A stretch of DNA of 54,800 bases. Source: Actinomycetota bacterium. Lineage in GTDB: Bacteria; Actinomycetota; Actinomycetes; Nanopelagicales; Nanopelagicaceae. The stretch is taken from assembly GCA_016870835.1 (NCBI GenBank), contig VGAG01000004.1, positions 1 to 54,800 of the forward strand, in the 5' to 3' direction. Below the pieces are notes generated by a model that was not told the DNA's origin, made no database searches, and saw only the letters and a list, made by a program, of their open reading frames with translations. Positions 47,128 to 54,800 of the stretch are shown in pieces; the first letter of the stretch is position 1, and each line of letters opens with the position of its first letter. The position numbers were made by a program, and so were the translations under genes.

Positions 47128-48950
47128 TCGACCGTTACCGATTTAGCAAGATTTCTAGGTTGATCAACATCATTACCGCGCGCTACTGCCATTTCATAGG
47201 CAAATACCTGTAACGGAACAATTGAAAGTAACGGTTGTAGTAACTCTTCGCACTCAGGAATGCGAATCAAATTAGGTATATCGAGATTGTGGCTCGGATC
47301 AGCGATAGCAATCACATTGGCTCCACGCGCACGCACTTCCTGGATATTGCTACGCATCTTCTCGGCAATCTCACTAGAAGCTGGGGGCAATATCGCAATG
47401 ACTGGAGTGCCTTTATCGATTAGCGCTATCGGGCCATGTTTTAACTCGCCACCTGCAAAACCCTCGGCATGCATGTACGCGAGCTCTTTGAGTTTCAAGG
47501 CGCCCTCTAGTGCCGCAGGGAAACCAACATGACGTCCTAAAAAGAGAACAGAATTTGAGTCTTTGTAGCCACGAGTCATCTCACGGAGTGGTTCTACCGT
47601 CTCGAGAATCTCTTCGATCTTGTTGGGCAGCTCTAGTAGTTCAGAGATTAATTCTTTGATGCGCGATTTCGAAAGCGAGCCACTTCTATTTGCGATGTAG
47701 AGCGCGACTAAGTGAAGAACGACAACTTGAGTTAGTAACGCTTTAGTTGAAGCGACCGCTATCTCAGGGCCGGCATGGGTGTAGAGAACTGCATCAGATT
47801 CTCTAGGAATTGTTGAACCGATTGTGTTACAAATAGAGAGCGTCTGCGCACCGAGAGATTCTGCGTGACGGAGCGCCATCAAAGTATCCATGGTCTCACC
47901 AGATTGAGAGATTGTTATCACTAAAGTCTTTGAAGTTAGAACTGGCTTGCGATAACGAAATTCTGAGGCAAGTTCAACATCGACTGGGATTTGTACCCAC
48001 TCTTCAATTGCATACTTTCCGATTAGCCCCGCGTGATACGCCGTTCCGCAGGCAAGAATTAAGATTCGATTGCAATCTAGGGCAAGATTTTCTAACTCTT
48101 TTAGCTCAATCGAATCAGAGCTTGGAAATCTTCCAAGTAAGGTGTCGGCAACCGCCTTTGGTTGCTCAAAGATTTCTTTGAGCATGAAATGCTTGAAACC
48201 GCCTCTCTCGGCAGCTTTTGCATCCCATGTAATTTCATACTCTTTCGGAGTAATCGCCGCACCTGATAAGTCAGTAACTACAACCTTTTCGGGGGTGACC
48301 TGGACGACTTGATCTTGACCTAGCTCTAACGCTCGCTTTGTATGGGAAATAAATGCAGAGACATCAGAGGCTAAGAAGTTCTCACCAGTTCCTACTCCAA
48401 CAACCAATGGCGAATTTCGGCGAGCGCCAACAATCAAATCGGGGCGATCAGAATGTATTGCCAGCAATGTGAAGGAACCTCGCAATCGCGAACAAACGCT
48501 GCGCATCGCAGTTGCTAGGTCGCCGGAAATTTTGAATTCTTCGCTGAGAAGATGAGCGACTGATTCAGTATCGGTCTCGGACTTGAATTTATGGCCACGC
48601 CGTTCTAACTCTTCTTTTAACTCAATATAATTTTCAATGATTCCGTTATGAATTACCGCAAGCTTTCCGCTCTCATCTAAATGTGGATGAGCATTCACAT
48701 CGGTAGGTCCACCATGAGTGGCCCAGCGAGTATGTCCGATTCCGCCATGTGCATTTGAGTAGTCACTCGTTAACGTACCTTCGAGATTTGCTAACTTTCC
48801 AGCTTTCTTCTCAACGACTAATTTCTCGCCTACCTTTGTAGCTAGAGCAACTCCAGCAGAGTCATAGCCACGGTATTCAAGACGACGAAGTCCTTCAATA
48901 ACTCGCGAAAGAGCGGGATTAGGGCCGGTGTAGCCGACGATCCCACACAT
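47124..48950 (-). CDS. glmS: Glutamine--fructose-6-phosphate aminotransferase
   Basis: Makes glucosamine 6-phosphate from fructose 6-phosphate and glutamine. The 608 residues begin with the catalytic Cys of MCGIVGYTGP, continue with HTRWATHGGPTDVNAHPH, and have two SIS sugar-isomerase domains (CGTAYHAG, SQSGETMDT, LGRHVGFPAALEGALKLKE). The end DQPRNLAKSVTVE is the closing sequence of the family. GGGAG stands 7 bases before the ATG. No glmS ribozyme is present upstream: only 12 bases separate it from glmM. Confidence 0.97.
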   Translation of the reverse strand: MCGIVGYTGPNPALSRVIEGLRRLEYRGYDSAGVALATKVGEKLVVEKKAGKLANLEGTLTSDYSNAHGGIGHTRWATHGGPTDVNAHPHLDESGKLAVIHNGIIENYIELKEELERRGHKFKSETDTESVAHLLSEEFKISGDLATAMRSVCSRLRGSFTLLAIHSDRPDLIVGARRNSPLVVGVGTGENFLASDVSAFISHTKRALELGQDQVVQVTPEKVVVTDLSGAAITPKEYEITWDAKAAERGGFKHFMLKEIFEQPKAVADTLLGRFPSSDSIELKELENLALDCNRILILACGTAYHAGLIGKYAIEEWVQIPVDVELASEFRYRKPVLTSKTLVITISQSGETMDTLMALRHAESLGAQTLSICNTIGSTIPRESDAVLYTHAGPEIAVASTKALLTQVVVLHLVALYIANRSGSLSKSRIKELISELLELPNKIEEILETVEPLREMTRGYKDSNSVLFLGRHVGFPAALEGALKLKELAYMHAEGFAGGELKHGPIALIDKGTPVIAILPPASSEIAEKMRSNIQEVRARGANVIAIADPSHNLDIPNLIRIPECEELLQPLLSIVPLQVFAYEMAVARGNDVDQPRNLAKSVTVE

Positions 48951-48962
48951 TTGAAATCTCCC

Positions 48963-50288
48963 TTACAACGCGAGTTCTGATTTTACTAGCGCTGCTAGCG
49001 CCGAGGCGAATCCTTCCGCTTTATCTTGGCTCTGGGCTTCAATCATCACTCTAATCACAGGCTCAGTTCCTGATGCTCTAAGGAGTACCCGACCGCTTGA
49101 ACCTAATTCACTTTCAATCTCAGTAATTCGCTTCTTGATAACGGAATTTGAATTCAAGCGCGATTTATCTACACCTTTCACATTTATTAGAACCTGTGGG
49201 TAACGCTCCAAAAAGGAAGCCAGCTCCTTTAGAGATTTCTTGCTCTGTACAACCTCTGAAACTAGATGTAGCGCAGTCAAGATTCCATCTCCAGTAATCG
49301 CGAACTTCCGCATAATCACATGACCTGATTGCTCCCCGCCCAACATGTGACCTTCGGCCAACATCTTCTCTAGCACGTAACGATCGCCGACGGGTGTCGC
49401 TGCAAAACCAATCCCACGCTTCTCTAGTGCGCGAATCAATCCTAAGTTGGTCATTACCGTGCCAACTATTTTCTTTGTGGGAAGTTCTGTGTGATCTGCG
49501 AGTATTCCTAGGATGTAATCGCCATCAACAATATTTCCCTCATGATCAATCGCCAGCACTCGATCGGCATCACCATCATGAGCAATACCGATGTCTGCGC
49601 TCTCACTCTTTACTTTTGCAATCAAATTTTCTAAATGGGTAGAGCCGCAATTCTCATTTATGTTTTTCCCGCTTGGTTTATCCGATATTGCTATAACTTC
49701 TGCGCCGGCTCTCCGTAAAACTTCTGGTGCAACAAATGATGCTGCTCCATTTGCACAATCAACAACAATCTTCAAACCTTTGAAATCGGTATGGATTGTT
49801 CCTAAGAGATATCTGATGTAACTCTCTCGAGCGCCCTCATCAAATCTGATTTCGCCGCGATTGCCATTTGGCTGCCAAGGTTTTCCAAGCTGCGCTTCTA
49901 CTTGAGCCTCAACAGAGTCAGCAAGTTTCTTGCCATCGCGCGCGAAAAACTTTATGCCATTATCAGTCGCTGGATTATGTGAAGCGCTAATCATTACGCC
50001 GAGATCCAAACTCAATTCAGTTACTAGAAATGAGACAGCCGGCGTAGGCAGAACCCCAACCCTGATTACATCAACGCCTGATTCGGATAATCCCTTTGCA
50101 ATAGCTTCTTCCAAATAAGCCCCTGATTCGCGCGAATCTTGAGCGATTACGGCTTTAGGTTTATGGCCTGCAAATTCACCAAGATCAGTAAGTACATGCG
50201 CGGCAGCAACAGCAAGATCGTGGGCTAACTCGGAAGTTAAATCAACGCCCGCAACACCTCGGACACCATCTGTGCCGAATAGGGCCAT
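48963..50288 (-). CDS. glmM: Phosphoglucosamine mutase
   Basis: Converts glucosamine 6-phosphate to the 1-phosphate, the step after GlmS. FGTDGVRGVAG opens the 441 residues; the phosphorylated serine is in ISASHNPATDNGIKFF; DGDADRVL binds magnesium and RASGTEPVIRVMIE binds the phosphate. No ribosome site is seen; TAGCGT stands 7 bases before the ATG, so a leaderless transcript from inside the rpsI end is possible. Confidence 0.97.
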   Translation of the reverse strand: MALFGTDGVRGVAGVDLTSELAHDLAVAAAHVLTDLGEFAGHKPKAVIAQDSRESGAYLEEAIAKGLSESGVDVIRVGVLPTPAVSFLVTELSLDLGVMISASHNPATDNGIKFFARDGKKLADSVEAQVEAQLGKPWQPNGNRGEIRFDEGARESYIRYLLGTIHTDFKGLKIVVDCANGAASFVAPEVLRRAGAEVIAISDKPSGKNINENCGSTHLENLIAKVKSESADIGIAHDGDADRVLAIDHEGNIVDGDYILGILADHTELPTKKIVGTVMTNLGLIRALEKRGIGFAATPVGDRYVLEKMLAEGHMLGGEQSGHVIMRKFAITGDGILTALHLVSEVVQSKKSLKELASFLERYPQVLINVKGVDKSRLNSNSVIKKRITEIESELGSSGRVLLRASGTEPVIRVMIEAQSQDKAEGFASALAALVKSELAL

Positions 50289-50295
50289 GAAGGAA

Positions 50296-50301
50296 ACGCT
50301 A
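50296..50301 (-). promoter_or_regulatory. Candidate -10 box for leaderless glmM
   Basis: TAGCGT on the minus strand, 7 bases before the glmM ATG in the 18-base gap after rpsI. There is no good -35 and no Shine-Dalgarno sequence. Weak by itself. Confidence 0.3.
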
Positions 50302-50306
50302 GAGGA

Positions 50307-50768
50307 TTAGCGCTTGCTGTACTGGGAGCGCTTACGGGCTTTCTTCAAGCCGTACTTCTTACGCTCAATTACACGTGGGTCACGTGTTAGGAATTTAGCT
50401 TTCTTAAGAGCTGGGCGATTTGCATCGACGTCAATCGCATTTAGGGCGCGCGCGACGCCTAGGCGAAGTGCGCCAGCTTGTCCGGAGATTCCGCCGCCAT
50501 CGATACGTGCAATTACATCGTACTTACCCTCTGCGCCAACGGTGCGAAGAGGTTCAGAGATTGATTGTTGATGAACTTTATTTGGGAAATATGCTTCAAG
50601 AGTCTTCTCATTTACAGTCCAACGTCCCGAGCCTGGGACTAAGCGAACGCGAGCAACTGCTTCCTTACGACGACCAACACCAGCACCTGGGGCGATAACC
50701 GCAGCGCGGTTTGTTGCACCAGCAGGAGTGCTAGAGCTAAATGCAGTAGTTGTCTCGTTCTCTGACAT
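50307..50768 (-). CDS. rpsI: Ribosomal protein S9
   Basis: Small-subunit protein whose C-terminal tail reaches the P-site t[22 protein letters not shown] begins the conserved core; the tail ends [11 protein letters not shown] as in all S9 proteins. Three ATG codons stand in a row (50774-50766). I use the last, because AAAGG directly precedes the first and needs spacing. An N-terminal extension of about 25 residues, rich in Thr and Ala, precedes the core, common in actinobacteria. Confidence 0.97.
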   Translation of the reverse strand: MSENETTTAFSSSTPAGATNRAAVIAPGAGVGRRKEAVARVRLVPGSGRWTVNEKTLEAYFPNKVHQQSISEPLRTVGAEGKYDVIARIDGGGISGQAGALRLGVARALNAIDVDANRPALKKAKFLTRDPRVIERKKYGLKKARKRSQYSKR

Positions 50769-50777
50769 CATCATCCT

Positions 50778-51236
50778 TTACTTGCCTAACTTAGTTTGAT
50801 CGACTTGAGTAAAAACGTATGGGATTGGGGCTTGTGAACCGTGTGGGTGATTAGGTCCGGCATAAACCTTTAGCTTGGAAGCCATCTGCTTACCGATTGA
50901 ATTCTTTGGAAGCATTCCCTTAACCGCTTTCTCTACGGCGCGAGTAGGGAACTTCTCCATAAGAAGTGCGTAGTTACGCTCAGTAAGACCGCCTGGATAT
51001 TGTGAGTGTTGATAGGCAATCTTCTCGGTCATCTTGCTACCGGTAAGAACAACCTTGTCAGCATTGATAACGATTACGAAGTCGCCCATATCCATATGCG
51101 GCGCAAAAGTTGGCTTATGCTTGCCGCGAAGAAGTGTTGCGGCATGGCTGGCGAGGCGCCCGAGAACTACGTCGGCTGCATCAATGATGTACCACTTGCG
51201 CGCAACATTGCTCGGAGATGGAGTAAAGGTACGCAC
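50778..51236 (-). CDS. rplM: Ribosomal protein L13
   Basis: Large-subunit assembly protein, 152 residues. [36 protein letters not shown] and [17 protein letters not shown] are family hallmarks. The start is GTG at 51236; no ATG is available. It heads rplM-rpsI-(glmM-glmS), and its own strong promoter lies about 70 bases upstream with a structured leader. Confidence 0.97.
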   Translation of the reverse strand: MRTFTPSPSNVARKWYIIDAADVVLGRLASHAATLLRGKHKPTFAPHMDMGDFVIVINADKVVLTGSKMTEKIAYQHSQYPGGLTERNYALLMEKFPTRAVEKAVKGMLPKNSIGKQMASKLKVYAGPNHPHGSQAPIPYVFTQVDQTKLGK

Positions 51237-51272
51237 GGCAAACTCGCTTTCTTTAATACTTCTTTATTTGGT

Positions 51273-51292
51273 CCGCTCCACAAGCAGCGGAG
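51273..51292 (-). promoter_or_regulatory. Structured rplM leader, two exclusive hairpins
   Basis: On the minus strand CTCCGC (51292-51287) can pair with GTGGAG (51281-51276, one G-U), or CCGCT (51290-51286) with AGCGG (51277-51273). The two share bases, so only one can form. The leader from the predicted transcript start to the GTG is about 60 bases. Ribosomal protein leaders often bind the product protein; no known L13 leader pattern is recognised. Confidence 0.35.
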
Positions 51293-51303
51293 GCAGAAGG
51301 AGG

Positions 51304-51332
51304 AGGCTACCCGCCCCTCTCAGGAGGGTCAA
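51304..51332 (-). promoter_or_regulatory. Promoter of rplM-rpsI
   Basis: TTGACC (51332-51327), exactly 17 bases, TAGCCT (51309-51304) on the minus strand. It lies just after the ABC-F stop codon and is the best promoter match in this part of the window. Confidence 0.7.
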
Positions 51333-51334
51333 AA

Positions 51335-52936
51335 TCAGTGGTTCCAGACGGGCTCGGGGCTCTCGTAGACCTGGCCTTCAGCCCCAAAAATAAGGAATCT
51401 TGTGAAGCCGCGGGCAAACCAACGATCATGCGTCACAGCGATAACAGTTCCTTGATAAGAATCCAGCGCGCGCTCTAACGCCTCTGCACTTGCAAGATCT
51501 AAGTTATCGGTCGGCTCATCGAGTAATAACAAAGTATCGCCCGCTAATTCAAGAAGTAGCACTTGAAAACGTGCCTGTTGGCCACCAGAGAGAGTTGAAA
51601 ACTTCTGCTCTGCTTGATCGGCAAGTTCATACCTACCCAGAACGCTCTTTGCCGCTCCCAGTTGTAAAGAATTTTGCTCCCACAAAATCTCAAGAAGGCT
51701 CTTACCTTCAAATTCTGGATGGGCATGGGTTTGAGCAAAAAAGCCAGGTTTAACTCGAGCACCAAGTTTGAAAAGTCCGGTGTAACGAACGCTCTCATCC
51801 CCCGATAACCTTCGCAAGAAGTGCGACTTACCAGTTCCGTTTTTTCCTAAGATTGCTACTCGATCTTGATAATAAATTTCAAAATCAAATGGTTCGGTTA
51901 GATTTTCTAAAGTCAACTTCTCGCAAGTAACAACGCGCTCACCAGTCCTGGTACTTCTTAAGTTCACTCTTACTTGTTGTTCGATTGGTGGAGGAGGAGG
52001 TGGTCCAAGCTCTTCAAACTTACGGAGTCGAGTCTGCATCGCTCTATATCTTGATGCCATATCTTGTGATGATGCAGCCTGCCATTGCAGGGTTAGAACT
52101 AACTCTTTAAGGCGCTTATGTTCATCTTCCCAGCGCTCAACGAGTTGAGCGAACTGCTCATTTCGTGCTTTACGAGCATCGTAATAAGTGGCAAAACCTT
52201 CGCCATGAATCCAAGTTGAGTTCCCATTCACACCCTGCTCAAGTGTGACAATTTTGTTTGCAGTTGCGGCAAGTAATTCACGATCATGGCTGATAAAGAG
52301 AATTGTCTTCTTAGAGTTTCTAATCTCCTCCTCTAGCCATCTTTTTGCTGGGACATCAAGATAGTTATCCGGCTCATCAAGAATTAGTACTTCATCCCCA
52401 CCATTTAAAAGCGCCTGAAGAACAAGCTTCTTCTGCTCGCCACCAGAAAGTGAATTAACCTCTCTATTTGAAACGCGATCAAAGGTTTTTCCGAGCGCAT
52501 TGGAACAGGCGATATCCCATAAGACTTCCTCTTCATATCCACCAGCATCTCCCCAGTCAGAAAGGGCTTGGGCATAAGCCATCTGTTCTTTCTCGGTGTC
52601 GCTTTGAGCAAGCGCCTTCTCGGCTTCACTTAGCTTTGTGGCAGCGTTTCTTATCTTCGGCGAAGAGATTGAAACAAGTAAATCTCGCACCGTCGACTCG
52701 TCCCGGATGGAGCCGATGAACTGGCGCATAACTCCAAGACCACCGGTAACAATGATGCTGCCATTGTCCGGCTCGAGATCCCCAGCAATCATCCGAAAGA
52801 GCGTTGTCTTTCCGGAACCATTTGCACCAATTAACGCAACCTTTGCCCCATCTCCAACGCGAAAAGAGACATCACTTAACAGAACACGACCATCTGAGAG
52901 GGCGTACTCCACCCCTGAAACATTTATCTGGCCCAA
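51335..52936 (-). CDS. ABC-F family ATPase
   Basis: Ribosome-associated duplicated ATPase of 533 residues without membrane domains. Domain 1: GANGSGKTTLF, LSGGEQKKLVLQAL, LILDEPDNYLD. Domain 2: GKNGTGKSHFLRRLSG, LSGGQQARFQVLLLEL, LLLLDEPTDNLD. The interdomain linker (about 240-300) is short and charged and ends in the odd run GPPPPPPIEQQV. The start is TTG at 52936 with AAAGG 6 bases upstream. It could be a translation factor (EttA-like) or an antibiotic-resistance member; nothing decides between them. Confidence 0.9.
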   Translation of the reverse strand: MGQINVSGVEYALSDGRVLLSDVSFRVGDGAKVALIGANGSGKTTLFRMIAGDLEPDNGSIIVTGGLGVMRQFIGSIRDESTVRDLLVSISSPKIRNAATKLSEAEKALAQSDTEKEQMAYAQALSDWGDAGGYEEEVLWDIACSNALGKTFDRVSNREVNSLSGGEQKKLVLQALLNGGDEVLILDEPDNYLDVPAKRWLEEEIRNSKKTILFISHDRELLAATANKIVTLEQGVNGNSTWIHGEGFATYYDARKARNEQFAQLVERWEDEHKRLKELVLTLQWQAASSQDMASRYRAMQTRLRKFEELGPPPPPPIEQQVRVNLRSTRTGERVVTCEKLTLENLTEPFDFEIYYQDRVAILGKNGTGKSHFLRRLSGDESVRYTGLFKLGARVKPGFFAQTHAHPEFEGKSLLEILWEQNSLQLGAAKSVLGRYELADQAEQKFSTLSGGQQARFQVLLLELAGDTLLLLDEPTDNLDLASAEALERALDSYQGTVIAVTHDRWFARGFTRFLIFGAEGQVYESPEPVWNH

Positions 52937-52938
52937 AT

Positions 52939-54786
52939 TTAACCTTTGTTAATTTTCAACGAGGCTGAAGTTTTAGCGAGAGAAGTAACTTCGATAGTTA
53001 TCCCTGAGACCGTAATCTTGTCGCCGGTTCGAAGAGCTGCATCGCTAAAGTTGCTTTCCGTTGATCCGGGTCGCCGTTGAACTTGCCAGCCACCTTTTAT
53101 TGATTGGATGGTCGTATCAACTGTGTAAATCAACACGCCCACTTCTTGCTCTGGAATTACGTCATAACCGCCTGTTGTCCGGTACTCCAAAACTAGAATC
53201 TTTGTATCACTCAATTTAACAAATTGAGCTTTTTGCCCCGAAACGTTTTCAACTAAAGGAACAAGGTTTCTTGTAATAGCACTTGAAGAAATTGCGACGG
53301 AATCAAGACAATCTATCTGAGATTCCGCTAGCCAACCGGTCAAGTATCGATTCCATGCATTCAATTCAATAGCCCGAGTTGTCCAATTTAGTGACATCAA
53401 ATCCCACTCACCGAAAGTTCCCTCTTGTGGGGCAATTGTGTAAAGATCATGAAGCCCAAATAGATGTCCGGTTTCGTGTGCCATCCACTTCCAACTTGCA
53501 CCTGGAAAATTTTTGTAGGCATCAGCGCCAGAGATAGTGCCGTTCATAACAAAACCATCTTCTACTACCACTTTGGTCGGAAATGCTGGTCCATATGCAA
53601 TAGATGCTGATGGGATTGTTTTGGGACTTAACACATAAACCACATCAAATTTGGAGTAATCAACATATGGATCTGCTGCAGCCAGCGTTGCTTTCCAATA
53701 TCCAAAACTATCTCCTTTGTTCCAGGATCCAAGGTTGTAAGCGGTAGATAGAAATTCCATACGAAGATATCTAGGAAGAACTTGGTAAGTAAAAGAGACT
53801 CGTTTATCGGATACCTTTCTAAAATAGGCATCCATTTCAGTCGCCATTTCATAATAGATCTCGGCAGGATCGCCTCTACCAATCACATCTGGAAAGTCGA
53901 CCGGAATAATTAGAGCTCTTATCTCTCCCGAGCTTGGTAAGCGACCTGGTACCCGAGGAAATCCGTTTGTAACTGAACTACTTCCTACTGGTCCTCTCAG
54001 TTGACAGAGATTCGCAGGCTGAAAAGTCGGTGACGCCACCACTAAATCTAAAGTTATCGTGAAGAAACCTTGGCTATTAGCTCCAAGTTGAGTAATTGAT
54101 GCCTTGCCAGCGCTATCTATAGTTGCTGTGTACGCTTTACGTTTGTACTTAGTTGTGTTGTTGTTAGGCTCAACTGTGTCTAGCGTGTATGTCCCCGCAG
54201 ATAAAGTAAGGTAGATCGTTCCATCGCTATTTGTTAGTGCAAGAATCCAATCGCCATCGCTCTTTCGATAGAAAAGCCCAGGCGAGTTAGCCGATTTGGA
54301 GTTGTTTTCTGGATCATGGATCCAGAGTTTTAGATTTGCTGCAGTAGGGGCGCTCTGTGGCGTGAAATTTAGCTCAACGCTCTTTGCGATACTCGATCCC
54401 TCAGCAGTACCACGGCCACCGGTATAAATAGTTAGCGTCTTTACCGTCGGAGTCGGTGTCGGAGTTGGTGTCGGAGTCGGTGTCGGCGAAACAGATTGAG
54501 TCGGAGTTGCCGATGGTGATGGGGAAACTGATGGGGTTGGAGTTGCCGAAGGTGAAGGAGTAGGTGCTACAGGCTTTGCTTTAACCACCTGAGTCCAAAG
54601 TAACTTCTTTCCGCTTTTCTTACAGATGAATTCTTTGGCACCAACGCTTCGAATCACGCCACTCTTTTTGCATGTTGCTCCGGCTTTGATTTGAGCCGCG
54701 CTTGAAAGAGTTGGAACTAAGTTAAAAGTAGAAGCAATGAGAAGAAGAGATAGCGTTGTGGCTAAATTACGCGCCTTACTCTTCAT
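52939..54786 (-). CDS. Secreted M6-like zinc metalloprotease with Pro-Thr linker
   Basis: Exported protein of 615 residues. Signal peptide 1-31 (NLATTLSLLLIASTFNLV, cleavage near SSAAQ); a small domain 35-66 with two Cys and KKSGKKLLW; a Pro/Thr/Ser linker 73-114; a beta-rich domain 116-255; and a catalytic domain from about 285. The zinc motif HETGHLFGLHD (437-447) fits HExxHxxGxxD of the M6/InhA clan, and the Met-turn is WDLMS with Met464. AGGAGG lies 5 bases before the ATG. It may digest extracellular protein; only 2 bases separate it from the ABC-F gene downstream. Confidence 0.88.
   Translation of the reverse strand: MKSKARNLATTLSLLLIASTFNLVPTLSSAAQIKAGATCKKSGVIRSVGAKEFICKKSGKKLLWTQVVKAKPVAPTPSPSATPTPSVSPSPSATPTQSVSPTPTPTPTPTPTPTVKTLTIYTGGRGTAEGSSIAKSVELNFTPQSAPTAANLKLWIHDPENNSKSANSPGLFYRKSDGDWILALTNSDGTIYLTLSAGTYTLDTVEPNNNTTKYKRKAYTATIDSAGKASITQLGANSQGFFTITLDLVVASPTFQPANLCQLRGPVGSSSVTNGFPRVPGRLPSSGEIRALIIPVDFPDVIGRGDPAEIYYEMATEMDAYFRKVSDKRVSFTYQVLPRYLRMEFLSTAYNLGSWNKGDSFGYWKATLAAADPYVDYSKFDVVYVLSPKTIPSASIAYGPAFPTKVVVEDGFVMNGTISGADAYKNFPGASWKWMAHETGHLFGLHDLYTIAPQEGTFGEWDLMSLNWTTRAIELNAWNRYLTGWLAESQIDCLDSVAISSSAITRNLVPLVENVSGQKAQFVKLSDTKILVLEYRTTGGYDVIPEQEVGVLIYTVDTTIQSIKGGWQVQRRPGSTESNFSDAALRTGDKITVSGITIEVTSLAKTSASLKINKG
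54446..54488 (-). repeat. 12-base tandem repeat coding Thr-Pro linker
   Basis: GTCGGAGTCGGT on the plus strand is repeated three times (54446-54481, one base change in the middle copy), with a partial fourth copy. It codes alternating Thr and Pro in the linker of the metalloprotease. Copy number may vary between strains. Confidence 0.85.
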
Positions 54787-54800
54787 CGCGCCTCCTTATT

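Noticed and set aside
48951-48962. glmS ribozyme
   Set aside because: Only 12 bases separate glmM and glmS, too few for the ribozyme.
54446-54560. CRISPR-like tandem repeat
   Set aside because: Units are 12 bases without spacers and code the Thr-Pro linker of the protease.

Overview
The window is one contiguous piece of a compact, low-to-moderate GC actinobacterial chromosome. Actinobacterial markers are whiB, guaB3, a PerM/DUF6350 membrane protein after sucCD, DUF3017 between folD and mdh, and the order rplM-rpsI-glmM-glmS-alr-tsaE-tsaB-rimI-tsaD-groES-groEL-whiB-guaB-guaB3-guaA. Gene ends overlap by 1-8 bases or sit a few bases apart almost everywhere, and no gap without a gene exceeds about 250 bases. 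There are no tRNA or rRNA genes, insertion sequences or CRISPR arrays. Compactness, moderate GC and several apparently leaderless genes suggest a streamlined free-living lineage such as the freshwater acI group (Nanopelagicales). That placement is an inference.

Region 1 (1-13.4 kb) is a nucleoside uptake and breakdown locus arranged as two divergent operons. Leftward: mtnA, a fused class II aldolase/short-chain dehydrogenase, cdd, deoA and a ribokinase cut by the window edge. Rightward: a BMP-type nucleoside ABC importer (binding protein, two permeases, double ATPase), a methylthioadenosine/methylthioinosine phosphorylase, an MTA/SAH-deaminase-type amidohydrolase, a DUF985 cupin and an SDR. 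Together they look able to import 5'-modified purine nucleosides (methylthioadenosine, 5'-deoxyadenosine), release the base, isomerise the 1-phosphate sugar and cleave it by aldolase. The 245-base divergent region holds a nine-G tract, a 14-base palindrome and a hairpin close to the bmpA ribosome site.

Region 2 (13.4-17.9 kb) has an orphan second BMP protein, trpS, a CNNM/CorC membrane protein and a lone MsmK/UgpC-type ATPase. Region 3 (17.9-26.6 kb) is a leftward run pcrA-sucC-sucD-perM-folD-DUF3017-mdh-icd that joins three TCA-cycle steps to one-carbon metabolism; purN and purH, usual between perM and folD in relatives, are absent. pcrA is divergent from a PIG-L deacetylase through a 23-base gap.

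Region 4 (27.4-36.3 kb) holds a secreted cyclophilin, guaA, guaB3, a CBS-less guaB, a MerR/B12-binding regulator with the CarH-type W-x9-EH signature, a leaderless whiB, terC, and groEL/groES under a CIRCE element. Region 5 (36.3-51.3 kb) is the t6A-modification cluster, then a secreted alpha/beta hydrolase joined to a complete branched-chain-amino-acid-type ABC importer, then alr, a PAP2 phosphatase, glmS, glmM, rpsI and rplM. The window ends with an ABC-F ATPase and a secreted M6-like metalloprotease with a Pro-Thr-rich linker.
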